A stretch of DNA of 64,000 nt, from positions 13,497,830 through 13,561,829 of the forward strand of contig ML677386.1 in NCBI GenBank assembly GCA_007922305.1, read 5' to 3'. The position numbers were made by a program, and so were the translations under genes. This document shows, in pieces, positions 32,012-44,070 of this stretch. The stretch comes from Dermatemys mawii. Its lineage: Eukaryota > Chordata > Testudines > Dermatemydidae. The notes under the pieces are model-generated. The model was not told where the DNA came from, made no database searches, and saw nothing but the letters and a program-made list of their open reading frames with translations. Each line of letters begins with the position of its first letter. Position 1 is the stretch's first letter.

Positions 32012-33714
32012 AAGGCGATATGGCATGAGAAGGGTTTAGGAAAATTATCCCTTACGGCAGGGGTAATTTGTAGTTCATTATACCCATTATACCCATTAAA
32101 GAAAGCAGAGAAAGACACAAAGATGAATGCATTCAAAAATTAAAAAACTCACTGCATACATATGTAAATATTATATGTGGATGAGTCGTGTTGCCACCAC
32201 CACCTATTAACGTGTAGCTTATTGAATACTGTACATGGAGGGAAAGATACACCTCTATCTGTGAAACGTTCCTGACTCTTGTGACAATCAGATTAAGCCC
32301 TAAAGCATGAGATTTAGATAATCTTATTTCACCATCTCGTAGGTACACAATTAGGGTCAAAAATAAAGTTTTAACTCTTAATTCAAAATCTTTTTGAAAA
32401 AGACAGTGAAAGCAGTGCTCATGGTAACACATGCAGTTTCCTCTTTTATATTTGGAAAATCTAACTTTAGGTTAATGTTTGAAATTGATTACTGCTGCAT
32501 GTTTGGCAGCTTTCCTTTTTCGTATTTGTTTCCTAGTAAAGTGGGCAGAGTTCAAAAAGTGGTGTCCATCTTAAAAGTTTTGGCCAGTTCATGAGTTTTC
32601 CTTACAAAGATATGGGGAATCTATAGAAACTTTAACCTCTCAACCAATAAAATTTTTCAGTTGCATGCAAAGGTACAGGTCACATAATTATATAACATAA
32701 TACTATTTTTCCAAAGCAGGTTTAATGAAAAATGTATTTCTTTATGATTGTTTATACAGAGGATAGGAGACCAGATTTTGCTTTTCATTTGGGTTGGTCT
32801 GGATGCAACAAATTAAATGCTATAATGGTGTTGGATCAGATATAAAAATTCCATGAAAATTAATGGGTGGGTTAATATAATAGAAAGAACCATAATGCTG
32901 CCATAACACAGGTCCTTTCATTAGGCATCCTTGGTCTTGTTTCTATTTTATTTCAGAAAGTAATAGTATAATAATGAAGTGGTTATCCTAAACATTGGAT
33001 CTAAAGGTTCAGTTCATTTTTGCTTATTTAAGAAAGGTGAGGAGGGAACATTAATAGGTGACTTGAACGGTTGAGTGGGGATGAATCATCAGCTTGCCAT
33101 TTAAAGGGCAAATAGTTGTCTTGATCTATAGCCTTCAAATATTTTGCTCAGTTAATGTTCAGGATACATGTTAACAATGATGCAATGGGTTATTACAGTG
33201 CTTTTTTTCCTCCCCAGAACACTATTTTGAATCCAGTTTAAGCTGGTAATGATTGAAGACTCTTGATAGCTCATCAGTACAGCCCAGCAAATCTGTGATA
33301 TCTATTTCATATCCTCAGATATCCATGAACTGTGTTTGCGAATTGTGGATTGGATGCAGATGCACATTTTTTATCCATGCAAAGCTCTACCTCTCTTAAG
33401 ATTAAAATATTGAGTTGATGGTCTGTCTCTTCCACATTGCTAATAGGCAGATATCCACACTGCCTAAACATCATCATATAGGGGCAGATATGCATATGTA
33501 TTGGCACTCTTAAAAGAGTGTCAAAGGTATGAGTGGGCCTGGAGTCTGAACATCTTTCATCCTAGAGGTCATGTGTTCAGAACTGAGCTGAGGTCAGGCA
33601 AGGTAGTATGGGAATTTGCATTACGACTATCTATGCTGCATAGCTATTTTAAAGATCAGTGTACATACTGACTTCCATAACCATAGTATTCAAGCACATA
33701 TCAGATGTTAAAGA
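32012..33714. other. No identifiable feature
   Basis: AT-rich DNA. The 99-codon frame at 32133-32432 minus shows no domain or splice context, and nothing else stands out. Confidence 0.45.
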
Positions 33715-33945
33715 GCTTAGAATGGATGGTCCAGTGATTAGACCATTAGCCTTGGACTGGAGAGACCCCAGTTCAAGTCCCTGTTTCACCACAGACTTCC
33801 TGTGTGATTTTGAACAGAACACTTAGTCTGTCCGTCACTCAGTTTCCTATCTGATAATACCACTTCCCTACCTCACAGAGTCTTGTAGGGATCAATACAT
33901 TATATTGTGAGGCATTCAGATACTGCGGTCTTGACAGCCATATAC
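33715..33945 (+). mobile_element. MIR-type tRNA-derived SINE
   Basis: The tRNA-like head has an A-box-like 'GATGGTCCAGTGATTAGACC' and a B box GTTCAAGTCCC. It is followed by the MIR core 'CACAGACTTCCTGTGTGATT' and the 'CTCAGTTTCCTATCTGATAA' and 'CCTACCTCACAGAGTCTTGT' blocks. The order and spacing are those of a nearly full-length MIR-type element. Confidence 0.8.
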
Positions 33946-35604
33946 GTACAATAGATAGAAAAAACTTGGCGATACCATTAGGAAGCATGGAAGTGTATTA
34001 TTGGGGAACTGAAACACAGATTTAAGACCAGGTTATGTCTCCTGACTCTCTCTCTAGCCTCAGGCAATTTGACCAACTAAGATTTATTCTTGTAGGGACC
34101 ATGTCTGAGTAGGGAATTGCTGTAGTCCACTGTGCTTCATTCACTGTCCTCTGCTGAGCCATGGGCACTTCTTGCAATGACCTGATTGCTCTCTGAAACA
34201 GAGGGGATGGCTTTAAAATGTGTGATCACAGACAAAACAAAGTTCGGAGAGGGAATATTTTAAAATGTGGTCTGAATTTTGGGTGTAAAATGATCCCCCA
34301 CAAGTCAGTTGTATAGTGGGATGCAAATGTAACGTAGTGGAATACATGTAGGATAAGTGGTTTCCAAAGCTTCAGTTAAGTGCCACCTTTTCATCATTGC
34401 TCTATAGCCTCTTTGCAGCAGTGCTGTCTCCACACTTCATGCTTCAGTTACCATATGCTGATAGCTGGAATGTCTCCCTGAGAGATCATTCTAATTCCTA
34501 TCCTTCTGGTACCTGTTGAGAGGGTGGTATTTGCTGCTTTATGTAGGAACAGCATCCCTTTAATGTCTTGCACATTAGCTAGTAACAAAGCAGCTGTTAT
34601 GACATTAACATATGTGTTTATGACTTATACGTGCGGATGGCTCACGCTAGGTGGAAAGAGAAGCCTGCACTTTGGCGCATGCTGCATGCTCATCCTTTAC
34701 TTCCCAGTCCTTTAGTACAGTTAAATCTGTTCTTGCCAACATAACTGTAGAAATACTGTTAACATTTACCTCTAATTGTCTAGCTCATATATCATTACCT
34801 GCAGGTTGCTGATTCTGCCTGTTCAAGGATACACTCCTATTGTTTGTGGATATGTATCCTGTCAGTGCCCTGTAGCTGAAGTCACACTGGACTTTACTGT
34901 GTAATTATGGCTAGTGCAGTCCTGAATGCAGGCTTCTATGATCAGACCCTAGTTCTTTTATTTTACACAGTTCAAGGAAAACACACTTTGAGTCAACAGT
35001 GAGTATTCCTTAGTAAAACAGGAGTTTGTATGGCTCTGTGTGGTGTGATTATAGACCTGAGGTGCAGTCATTTTTTAAAGGAGGAGGCTGTTTTACTTTT
35101 CACTGTTCACTAATTCAGTGCACTGCTAACTCTTTGGACATTGTTTGCTATCTGCAACACTTCTAATTCACCTCCTGCATGGTGGGAGTATTTTATGCAT
35201 CTGTGATCTCTGACTAGTAGACTTCTCCAACATTGGAAATCCTGGACCCCACTGTGCATCAGGAAAAGCCAGTATAAACCAGGAATAAAATTCATCCTAA
35301 ATAGCTAAATTCTTCTACATTACGACGTCTATTTTTCTTGGTGCTAGTAACTGAAGAGTCAGTGGACCTCGTCTCTTGTATACTACTTATAAAATTGTTC
35401 TTGTTACAGTGATAGGTGGTAGGAGGTTTTTAAAAAATAATAATAAACAGAACTAAGCATGGAAATAATCATGATCATAGCACACATGCAGGGTTTGCAT
35501 GTTTTATGTTCAAGCTGCACAGTATGCTATAGTAATTTTTTTTTTTAACGGTGATTCTCTCCTTTAGCAATATGTGGGGAGGGGAGGAATATTGTAAGGA
35601 AGTG
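33946..35604. other. No identifiable feature
   Basis: AT-rich DNA with frames of about 60 codons only. A poly(T) run occurs at 35537-35547. No repeat is recognised. Confidence 0.45.
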
Positions 35605-35800
35605 ACGTAGCATGGTCCAGTGGATTGGGGACCAGATTGGGAAAGTGGAAAGCTGGGTTCTCTTTCTGTCTTTGCCACTGATTTCTTATGTGACCTTGGG
35701 CAAGTTATTTTACACCTGTCTCTTTCCCTATCTGTGATATAAAGTTAATGGTTCCTAGTCACCTTTGTAAACTGCATTAAAATCTATGGATAAAAAAATG
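35605..35800 (+). mobile_element. MIR-type tRNA-derived SINE
   Basis: The head is 'TAGCATGGTCCAGTGGATTG' and the core 'CTTATGTGACCTTGGGCAAG' is diagnostic of MIR. The 3' part, 'CTCTTTCCCTATCTGTGATA', corresponds to the MIR 'tttcctcatctgtaaaatg' stretch. Confidence 0.8.
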
Positions 35801-36614
35801 CTCTCAGTATTATGTATTATCGTTTATTTGTCTTTCAGTGGAGGAGTCACTTCTGAGCCCTGAGAGTTAGACAGTGTCACATTGCTGATTGGTTAAATAT
35901 TTAAATAACATGTTTGTTTATTTAAATAGATTTTTTTGGTGATTGTACCACACTGGAATAATACCTGATGAGAGTGCCAATCAGTAGGATAATTCCTAAA
36001 ATTGCCAGAAGATTTGTAAAAATTATCAGAGGAAACTGAACATTGGCAGCCTTTTCAATATCTTCTTTCTGCTTCTTTATACAGTGCAATATTATGTAAG
36101 GTAAAACTAAAATATGAGTAGAGGAAACAAGCGTAACTGGAAATACAAGTTTTATTGACATAGATTAATATGTAGGGAGAACTGCAGTGCACCACATAAT
36201 CCAATAATTAAAAAAAATACAAAAAATCCCTTCACCACCATCAACCCTCCATTAATAGTAGAGGATTCAAAATATAAAAACATTAAATATGAAGTGTAGA
36301 ATTAAAAAGTAGAAATAAGGAAATCTCCATCCGTTATCCTACGTAGTGAGGCTAAATCCTCACTCTCATGTGCTGGAGATAATTTTTTTTGGCTTTCAAA
36401 CAATATTGTTAGTCCTGGCTGCTTCCAAGAACAGAAGGAAACTGATTTGTTGTGTTTCTGCATGTTGAAGAAAAACATAATGCAAGAAAAACATGCATGG
36501 TCAATAATAAAGGTAAAAACAGGGGGGTGACTGATCATTTTCAGCCATCAGAAGAGCACTCTTTATTTTACTGATGGTCAGAAAAGAGGCTTTCTAAAGA
36601 CTTTATAGAGTTTT

Positions 36615-36695
36615 AGACCTGATTCTCCTCACGCTGATGTAAATCAGGAAGAACTCCACTGACTTTACACCGTAGGAGCCAACTCAGAACCAAAC
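36615..36695. repeat. Short palindromic repeat
   Basis: The sequence 'CTGATTCTCCTCACGCTGAT', then 'GTAAATCAGGAAGAACTCCA' and 'CTGACTTTACACCGTAGGAG' resembles a palindromic interspersed repeat I associate with turtles, with an intact copy folding on a central 'AACTCCACTGA'. It is short and diverged. Confidence 0.4.
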
Positions 36696-37644
36696 CCTTT
36701 TTTCAGTTGCAAATTACTTTTGACTTTGAAATAAATTAATTTCCCTCAGTTGTATTTTATAAACTCTTACTTGTGATTTCATTCAACCCATATGCATTGG
36801 TTGTGGGCCAGGGTTCTACAGAGACACCCAGAGGTACCATAAGCTGCTGAAGTGGAACGAGAGAGTATAGCTAGATTCTTTCTTGGCCTTCTATTCCCTA
36901 GAAATGAGTATTCTTCTCTGTGGCATTCTGGTAAAACTTGGGAAATACAAAGGTGTTTCACTAGTTCATTTAAGACTTTATAGTGAGATGGGTAGCAAAA
37001 TATTCACTCTTCCTCTCCCCTCATCATTGCTCCCTCTGTGCTGAAAAGACAGGGTGATAGGCCTTTTGCTTCCACAATCTTGGTTTATTATGGTTGAAAA
37101 AGGAAGAGTAATAAAATGGGGATGGATCATCTGTGCATTCGATGAGATAAAGTCAGTCTTTACACAACTTTTATTTTAATTGCCTTTTAGGGAGCATGAA
37201 GCAATTCTAAGTAGTCAAATGAGCCTCTCACAGCCATCTGTGATCAGGAAACGTAATTATTCTCATACAGTGATAAAAAGGAGAAAATTCACAGTGAAAT
37301 ATTTTGCAATAGAAAAAGGAAAACACAGTTTTGTCTGATCTTTGGTCCACATATGCCAAACAAACCCTTTTAAATGTTTCAAATTGTTCACTTAGAGATG
37401 AAGCAATAAAAATATATAAAAATAACTGACTTTGTACAAAGGCTGGGAATGTGAAAATCTCCCATGGAAGAAGCCAGGCGTTTTCTTTTAATTACAAGTC
37501 CTGTTTGAATAAAATTCTGCTTGTCTTTTAAAAAATATTGTAAAAACAGTATTTCTGGCTACTTTGGGATCAATCTGATCTACTTGGGCCATAGTGAAGA
37601 TCCTCTTAAGTGATGCATGTTTTACAGTAATCTCACATACATTT
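36696..37644. other. No identifiable feature
   Basis: AT-rich DNA, with no recognisable repeat or coding motif. Confidence 0.45.
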
Positions 37645-37800
37645 AGCTTGTTTTACAAGTAGGGAATTCAGGTACAGAGAGGTTCAGTGATTTGCCCGAA
37701 GTTACACAGAAACCATGGATGATAAATCAAGGAATAGAACACAGCACTCCTGAATGATAGGCTAGTTCCAGAACCATAAGACTGTCTTTTGAACAAGTGA
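37645..37800 (-). mobile_element. MIR-type SINE fragment
   Basis: The antisense MIR core appears as 'GTTTTACAAGTAGGGAATTC', 'AGGTACAGAGAGGTTCAGTG' and 'ATTTGCCCGAAGTTACACAG'. It continues with 'GGAATAGAACACAGCACTCC', equivalent to the head-proximal part. Confidence 0.75.
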
Positions 37801-38076
37801 ATGGAATCTCCATAAGCCACACCTTTTTCTAAAACTGTTCTGGTATATTGGGTCCATATTGCTGCTGAGTAAAATCTGGGTTTCACTTGACTGTTTCTCT
37901 TGACTAGAAAAAAATTTAATTAGTTCACAAGATCTGAGTAGATTACAGCCAAAATTGCTACAGCTACAGACTCCTATGTGAAATATTTCAAACACTTTCA
38001 TTTCGTTCGGTGAAAGTCCCAGCGATTTTTACAGTCTTTAGTTGAGTAGAAAATCCAGCTTTAAGTTGCAGTTTTA

Positions 38077-38587
38077 CATAAGAACGGCCATACTGGGTCC
38101 GACAATCATCGATCTAGCTCAGTATTCTGTCTTCTGATAGTGGCCAATGTGAGATGCTTTAGAGGGAATTAATAGAATAAGGCAGTTATTGATTGATCCA
38201 TTTCCTGTTGTCCAGTCCCAGCATCTTAAAGTCAGAGGCTTAGGAACACATACATCATGCGTTTACATCCCTGACCATCTTGTCTAATTGCCACTGATGG
38301 ACCATATCCTCCATGAACTTAATTCTCTTTTGAATTCAGTTATACTTTTGGTCTTCACATCATCCACTGGCAATGAGTTCCACAGGCTGACTGTACATGG
38401 GGTGAAGAACTTATTTCTTTTGTTTGTTTTAAAGCTGCAGCCTATCAGATTCATTGGGTGACTCCTGGTTCTTGTGTTCTGTAAAAGGCTAAATAACACT
38501 TCCTTATTCACTTTCTTCACACTAGTCATGATTTTATAAACCTCTAGCATAGTCCTTTTTAGTTCTCTCTTTTCCAAGCTGAACTGC
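38077..38587 (-). mobile_element. CR1 LINE, 3' part (TTCTTATG-type end)
   Basis: On the minus strand this is the end of CR1 ORF2, with 'NKFFTPCTVSLWNSLPVDDV' and 'KTKSITEFKREL'. It is followed by the 3' UTR with 'CAGAAGACAGAATACTGAGC' and a terminus 'GACCCAGTATGGCCGTTCTT'. This is the same terminus type as the copy at 13170-14872 and differs from the ATTCTATG-type copies. The 5' truncation point coincides with the start of the CG/CA repeat at 38588. Confidence 0.93.
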
Positions 38588-38597
38588 CGTGCGCGCG

Positions 38598-38635
<38 letters not shown>
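38588..38635. repeat. Alternating CG/TG/CA microsatellite
   Basis: A 48 bp uninterrupted alternation of purines and pyrimidines: CGTGCGCGCGTGCGCGC leading into (AC)n. GC-rich alternating tracts like this are the classic Z-DNA-forming type. It directly abuts the 5' truncation of the adjoining antisense CR1. Confidence 0.95.
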
Positions 38636-38637
<2 letters not shown>

Positions 38638-39751
38638 GGGGAGACAACTCAAGCTCCTGCTGGTTTCCTCTCCCTCGTTGTTCTGGGGCAAGGAGAGGAG
38701 AGAGAGTGATGAATGGCTTGGCTCTAACAATATCTGATCTCTGAACCTATCCCACTCATTCCTGCTGCCTTTGGAGGATTTTGGTAAGGACAGAGTGACT
38801 GACTGGGTCCCATCTGCAGAGGCAGAGAGGAAGAAAGAGGAGTTGTTTCTGCCCAGAACTGGCCTACAGACTTTCTGGCTGTATTCTAGCCCCATCCTCA
38901 CTTAGTATGCTGGATCTCTTAGCAAGCCAGGGGCTATGCTCATCAGCAGATTTTATTTGAGTTCTGGAAGGGATTTTTTTGCCATATGGTGACTGTTTTT
39001 TCACCTCCCATCTGGTATCCCTCCGGCCTGGTTTAGGGATTTACATCATATTCCAATTTTGATGGGTTTCAGTATGGCTGGTGAGTTAAGAATGGGTCTG
39101 ATGTCAGACCACTGTAACCTAAGGGACTGCTTGGGAATGGGTCCCGAGCACATCACCACATGGTCAGCAGATACACCTCCACATCTTGCATACTGTGGAA
39201 CTCCCCTCAGCTCATCCTTCCTACTTCCCAGCCTGGAAGAGAGGAATGGGTTGGGACTTCTGGCTTCTGGCCATAGGTCCCAAGTTAAATTCTGCACTGT
39301 GATGGCCTTGCTAGGCAGTTTGGGAAGGGGTTCCTTGTTAGACAATAGTTTATAAGTTGCAGCCTCCATATTTAACTGTGGCATGTGTCTCATTGGTCCA
39401 TGTTTGCGTCTATGTCTTTCTCCCTATCCGATCCTTTTGATTTTTTTTAAAAAGTTATTTTAGGCCTGTGTGACCTTGATCTAAATATTCATTAAAGAAA
39501 ATAAATGAATAGAATCAAAAGTCACTGTGGCTTTGCCAGTCTCTCTGGCTTTTTGGCAGCAGTTTTTGTGGAATGTCTGTCTGTCTCTGCTGTGGTTTTT
39601 AAGGGATATCTGAAGGGTGCAGAGTTCCCAAGCCAATGTGCGTCAACACTGTCCTGAAGACTCATAAGGGTGAGAAATTTGTTCAGTCTTCGTGTCTATT
39701 TAGTCTTTGCCCTTTAAGCTGAGACTGCCAACCAAAGGGGCACATAGGGTC
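38636..39751. other. No identifiable feature
   Basis: Moderately GC-balanced sequence. Overlapping opposed frames at 39046-39393 (minus) and 39059-39355 (plus) mirror each other and carry no motif, so I do not call a gene. Confidence 0.45.
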
Positions 39752-39862
39752 CAAGTCTGCAAACACTTACATATATGCATAACTTGCTAGTAGGTCTTCT
39801 GATGTGAATGGTACTACTCATGCATAAAGCTAAGTATGTACATAAGTGGCTTGGCTCTTTTT
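39752..39862. repeat. Palindromic interspersed repeat (copy 2 of 3)
   Basis: Left half 'GCAAACACTTACATATATGC' and right half 'GCTAAGTATGTACATAAGTG' are imperfect inverses around 'GATGTGAATGGTACTACTC'. It is related to 4929-5035 and 40985-41100. Confidence 0.55.
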
Positions 39863-40984
39863 CAGAACTGGCTTTCTCATGCTGTTTGTGATTGGTTCAG
39901 CAATTTTTTCATATTAAAGATATTATTCCTGTTTCTAGTTTTTGCTGGAAGTTCTGTTGTGCTTTTTTTTCTTTCCCCATTAACCATTAAGGTTAATATT
40001 TACTGTCCTTAGTGCTCAGAAATAATTATTTAAAATTACTGTCTCCACGTGTAAATTAACTTTAGCTGCTTATATTTAACAGTAATTTGAATGTATTTTA
40101 TCTGGTACATATCATTATGGCTTTTAGCATATTACTGGCATTAGTTCAAATTCATCCCTGTTGTAGGTTCACTGCAATCAATGACTGAATCTGTCCCATT
40201 ATCTGGATAATGAGAAAAGTTGTAGATTTTATTCTTTGCCTGTTTGAAAGCACAAGGTTTAATGCAACTTTTACTGAAACTGGTAATATTGCTGTATAAG
40301 TCTATAAGAGGCACATTTACTGTATGAATCACCCAATTTTGTTGTTGTAATACATTTGAGCCCCTGGGTCGGTGGAGTCTCAAACATGATATTTGGAAGT
40401 CTTCCTGAGAAAGTGCACGTGATATTTGGAGCCAAATCTTTGTTCTATTAAAGTCCAATGGCTCTAGAATTTGGGGCTTATTTAGCATCTTGATAACTGT
40501 ATTCTTTAATTCTACTAGCATGTTTATCACATTTGCAACCGTGTGTCTGATAAGCATCACTTATAAAGGATGTGATGAAATAAGGCTTGAAGGTCTAGAG
40601 ATTTAGCTGTATTTGAATACAATTTGTATATGAGTCTCATACTGCCAGTGGCACAATAAAGATGTCTCCGTTGTGCCAAGATGGCCACCACAGTCTAGAT
40701 ACTCAGGTCTATAATTGAGAATGAGAATAATTCTAAATTACAAGTAATGGGTCTGATTGTGCTACCCTTAATCAAAGTAAGGGTTGCATGACTGGGCGAT
40801 GTGCTTTCAGCTGGATTTCACTTACAATTCATGATGGCAAATGTTTATTGTCTGAACTTTCAGATTCTTGGAATTTGTTGTTCTTAAAAAAAAGCCATTT
40901 TTATTATTTTGGGTTTATATAAATAGAGAACAATGTCAAAACAATTTTCAAAAGTTCAAATTAATATGTGGTTTTAAGTAGAAA

Positions 40985-41100
40985 GCATTACATCCTCAGA
41001 CCTACATGCATGCTTAGCTTTAAACCCATGAGCAGCCCCACAGAAGTCAGTGGAATTACTTACATTTAAGTATGTGCATAAGTGTTTGCAGGAATGGGAT
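40985..41100. repeat. Palindromic interspersed repeat (copy 3 of 3)
   Basis: The elements 'ATGCATGCTTAGCTTTAAAC', 'ACAGAAGTCAGTGGAATTAC' and 'GTATGTGCATAAGTGTTTGC' repeat the arms and centre of the copies at 4929 and 39752, in the same order. Confidence 0.55.
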
Positions 41101-41569
41101 GGTAGCATGAAAGTGTAACGTTCCTAGTCAAACTAGATTGCAGCTATATAGCAAACATGCCCCCCCACCCAAAATGCAGATGATGAAAGAGATGTATCCC
41201 TCAATTTTATTATTTTTCCAGAACATGTTTTGTCTAGACTCCTTTTGCTTCTTTTTGCTTTATTCAACAACTTCAAAATCAAATCAATTCTTTGGTTACT
41301 ATTTTGATTTTTTGGCTATTACAACAGAAGAGTTGATTTCTGAAAGCAAAACAGGGGATAACAAGTACCTAAAGACTAAAATTTCAGCTGGGCTGAAGAA
41401 CTGCTTCCCAGATTGTGCGTGCAAATTTAATTAATTGTATTGCTAACTGTCCAAAGTGGTCAGTGGTTCAGGTAATCACATTTGAAGATAAAACTGAACT
41501 GTTGCCACAAAATGCAGGTACAAATGTTTGTGATGCTTTGGAGGTTCAACCAGATCAATAAGGGGTTGT

Positions 41570-42860
41570 GTCACTACCTGTCCTGCAAGCTTGGGTGCTT
41601 CTGTGCTGCTCAGCTTTGGCTCAGCTTCTACCAGCCTGCTTACTCCTTGCAGTATGACACCAACAGCTCCTCTGGTCCCAAGTCACCCCAAGACCATCTC
41701 CTCTGCAGCACTCAGCCTTTCTCACTGTATCACTCACAAAACCTTATCAAGTTTGCTGTTCCCTTAAAGAAACAGCACCAGCCTGTTAGTTTGATTGAGG
41801 ATTTTACTCTTCAGTTTGAAACACTGCACTGAGATGGTTGTATAATAAAACAAGATAAAGTTTATTAACAAAGAATATATGCTTAAGTGATACCAAGTGA
41901 AAGGAATAGTGCTAAAAATGGTTACAAACACATACAAGTAAAGATACACTTCTAAGACTAGATCCTAACTTAACACACTAGAATTTTTGGTCAGAGTAGT
42001 TTTCTCACCCTAGTTGTTCTTCCAGCATGGCTGGCCAGTCTGTAGCCAGGATTCAACACAAAGCCCAAAGCACTTGGTTGGTTTGTCTCCTCTGGTGAAG
42101 GATACCAAAAGGGCTTTCCCTCTCTGCTTGTGCCCTCAAAGTTCTTTTTGTTTGTTTTGTTTTGTTTTTTGTTTTCAATGTCAGGAAGTCATGTCAGCTC
42201 GCTGTGTTCACCAGGTGGCTGGTACCCTGATAATTTTTGTAGTCTCTCCCCACCTCTTTCCCCCCCCCTCACAATAATTAAGTGGCTCTGTCCCCCACTG
42301 GCTAGTTTGGCTGTATTTACATTTATGTAAATATACTTCCATTGTCTTTCCTTGCTCAATTTACATTGAAGATGCATTCAAGCAGGTGGAACCACATTCC
42401 TTTGTCTATGATAGGGTGCCTTGATATCTATCAGCTGAACACATTTTCCATATTGCACATATTTCAAGCACAAAATTCTAATTTTTGTATGTCACCATAT
42501 ATGTGCACCACAAAGTAACATTAACAACCAGCATGTTACCAGTTCACATAAGATACCTTACATGATCTCTTTTAGATGCAGATTATGACAACAGTGGGTT
42601 AGGGTGCACTAAACTGGTCAAGCCAGCTGAGACTCATTGTTATATACCAGGGACCCCTTGCCCTCTGACATTGGGATGCTCTTAGGATCACAGAGTTGCC
42701 GACACAGCTTGAACCTGCTAAAGACAGGCCACCTAGCTGAAAATATGCCCCTGAAATCAGTCTTTGTCTTTAGTCCTTCTGTATTCTCTTTAGAGTGAAA
42801 GAAGTACATGGACCATTTTGTTCATTCATTCAGCCCTCTCCCATAACCTCGTATTTTTCT
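41570..42860 (-). repeat. Long interspersed repeat, possibly an LTR element
   Basis: About 1.3 kb that I recognise as a widespread turtle repeat, with blocks 'TTATTAACAAAGAATATATG', 'TGCAGATTATGACAACAGTG', 'CCTTGCCCTCTGACATTGGG' and 'GTACATGGACCATTTTGTTC'. On the minus strand it contains an AATAAA signal (within TTGTTAATAAACTTT), which would suit an LTR or other pol II unit read on that strand. No protease, polymerase or envelope-like frame is present. The 116-codon plus-strand frame at 41482-41832 has no motif. The class is uncertain and the boundaries are approximate. Confidence 0.5.
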
Positions 42861-43279
42861 AAATGAGCAAGAAGCTACTTGTGACTGGTGACTCACTGTG
42901 AAATTTTATGAGGGATCACAGTGAACATTGTTAATTTACTTTCTTCCAGCTTTGTCAGTGGTCAATGACCTAGCAGAATGCCTTTGTAAATACTTTACAA
43001 GTACTGAGCCATTGAAATCACAAGCTTTCAGCCTTTCATGGTAATAATGGTTTGTCTCATTCCAGGCAAATGCCAAAAGAGGGAAGAGTTGACAAATTCT
43101 GTACCTTCATTTAGTGAGGAAATTACTTGGTATTTATTTCATAGAAGTCCATGACCAATCCCCCATTCTTCACCCTGAGATTGTATGCAAACTCTAATAT
43201 ATTAATGTCACCTTGATCGATCGGTCCATCACCCCTCACAGGGAGAGCGCTGATCACAACACTTCATACATGTTTTTCT

Positions 43280-43430
43280 AGCTAGTCCTCCAGCTACCTG
43301 CCGGCCAGACTCTCAGTAGCACCGGAGACCCGAGAGGCGTAGCACACAGCAGCCCAGAAACCCTGAGCGAGCTGCCAGCCTCAGCGTCCCAAGCAGCTGG
43401 GAATACAAGCGCGCACCACCACACTGGGCC
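43280..43430 (-). pseudogene. 7SL (SRP) RNA pseudogene, 5' part
   Basis: On the minus strand, starting at 43430, the sequence follows the 5' Alu domain of signal recognition particle RNA. It begins GGCCCAGTGTGGTGGTGCGC and continues 'CTTGTATTCCCAGCTGCTTG', 'GGACGCTGAGGCTGGCAGCT', 'CGCTCAGGGTTTCTGGGCTG' and 'CTGTGTGCTACGCC'. It resembles 7SL itself more than any Alu, because it keeps the 'TTCTGGGCTGTAGTGCGCTATGCC'-equivalent segment that lies beyond the Alu-specific part. Similarity fades near 43280, so the S domain is missing. The substitutions and truncation mean it is a retro-pseudogene, not the functional gene. I see no clear poly(A) tail or flanking duplication. Confidence 0.8.
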
Positions 43431-44070
43431 TATATAATAATGCATTTCATTAAAAATTCAAAGAACTATCAAGATGCATACATAAAGTTGTCATTAAACA
43501 CTTGAAGATCACAAGAGGTCTAGGGTCCTTGCCATGAAGAAGAATTCCCAGCTGGCATCTGCATCTTGACCTTTCATTCCACTACAAAAGTTTGGAGGCT
43601 GTATTAACTTTTAGGTGAGTTTCTGCTGTGCGGCAGATTGGGGTGGAAGGAAGATCGTTCCGCTGACTTGCCCATCTTAACCTACATATGGAGCACCAAA
43701 CCCATGGAAAGTTTCTGTGGAGTCCAAGGGGACGGTGTGTGTCGATTATACCATGGATGCAGCTGACTCTCCCCACTGAGGAGATACCACATCCATTCAT
43801 ACAAAAGATCCTTTGTTTGGATGAATTTAGTAGGACCAATCCTTCCTCCATTTCTCTCTTCCCCACAATATTGTTTTACAGTTACATCTGACCTCTTTTC
43901 TTCCTAAAGAGTCAGAAATCTCTTCACAATCTTTATCAAATTATATACACCCACAGAAAAATAATTTCATGCAATACTGAAATACAGCCATCACTGAGAT
44001 GCAAAACTACGGCTGTTTATAAACTGGTAAATTATGTGGTTTTATTCTTCTGTCTTTGGATTTTCACTTT
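43431..44070. other. No identifiable feature
   Basis: Opposed frames at 43582-43866 (minus) and 43688-43891 (plus) overlap and carry no motif. Confidence 0.45.

Noticed and set aside
38284..38901. 205-codon minus-strand frame
   Set aside because: It is a chance fusion of unique DNA, the CA repeat read as C-V-C-V, and the end of CR1 ORF2.
43360..43430. Alu element or primate contamination
   Set aside because: The sequence follows 7SL beyond the Alu-shared part and has many substitutions; neighbours are reptile-type repeats.
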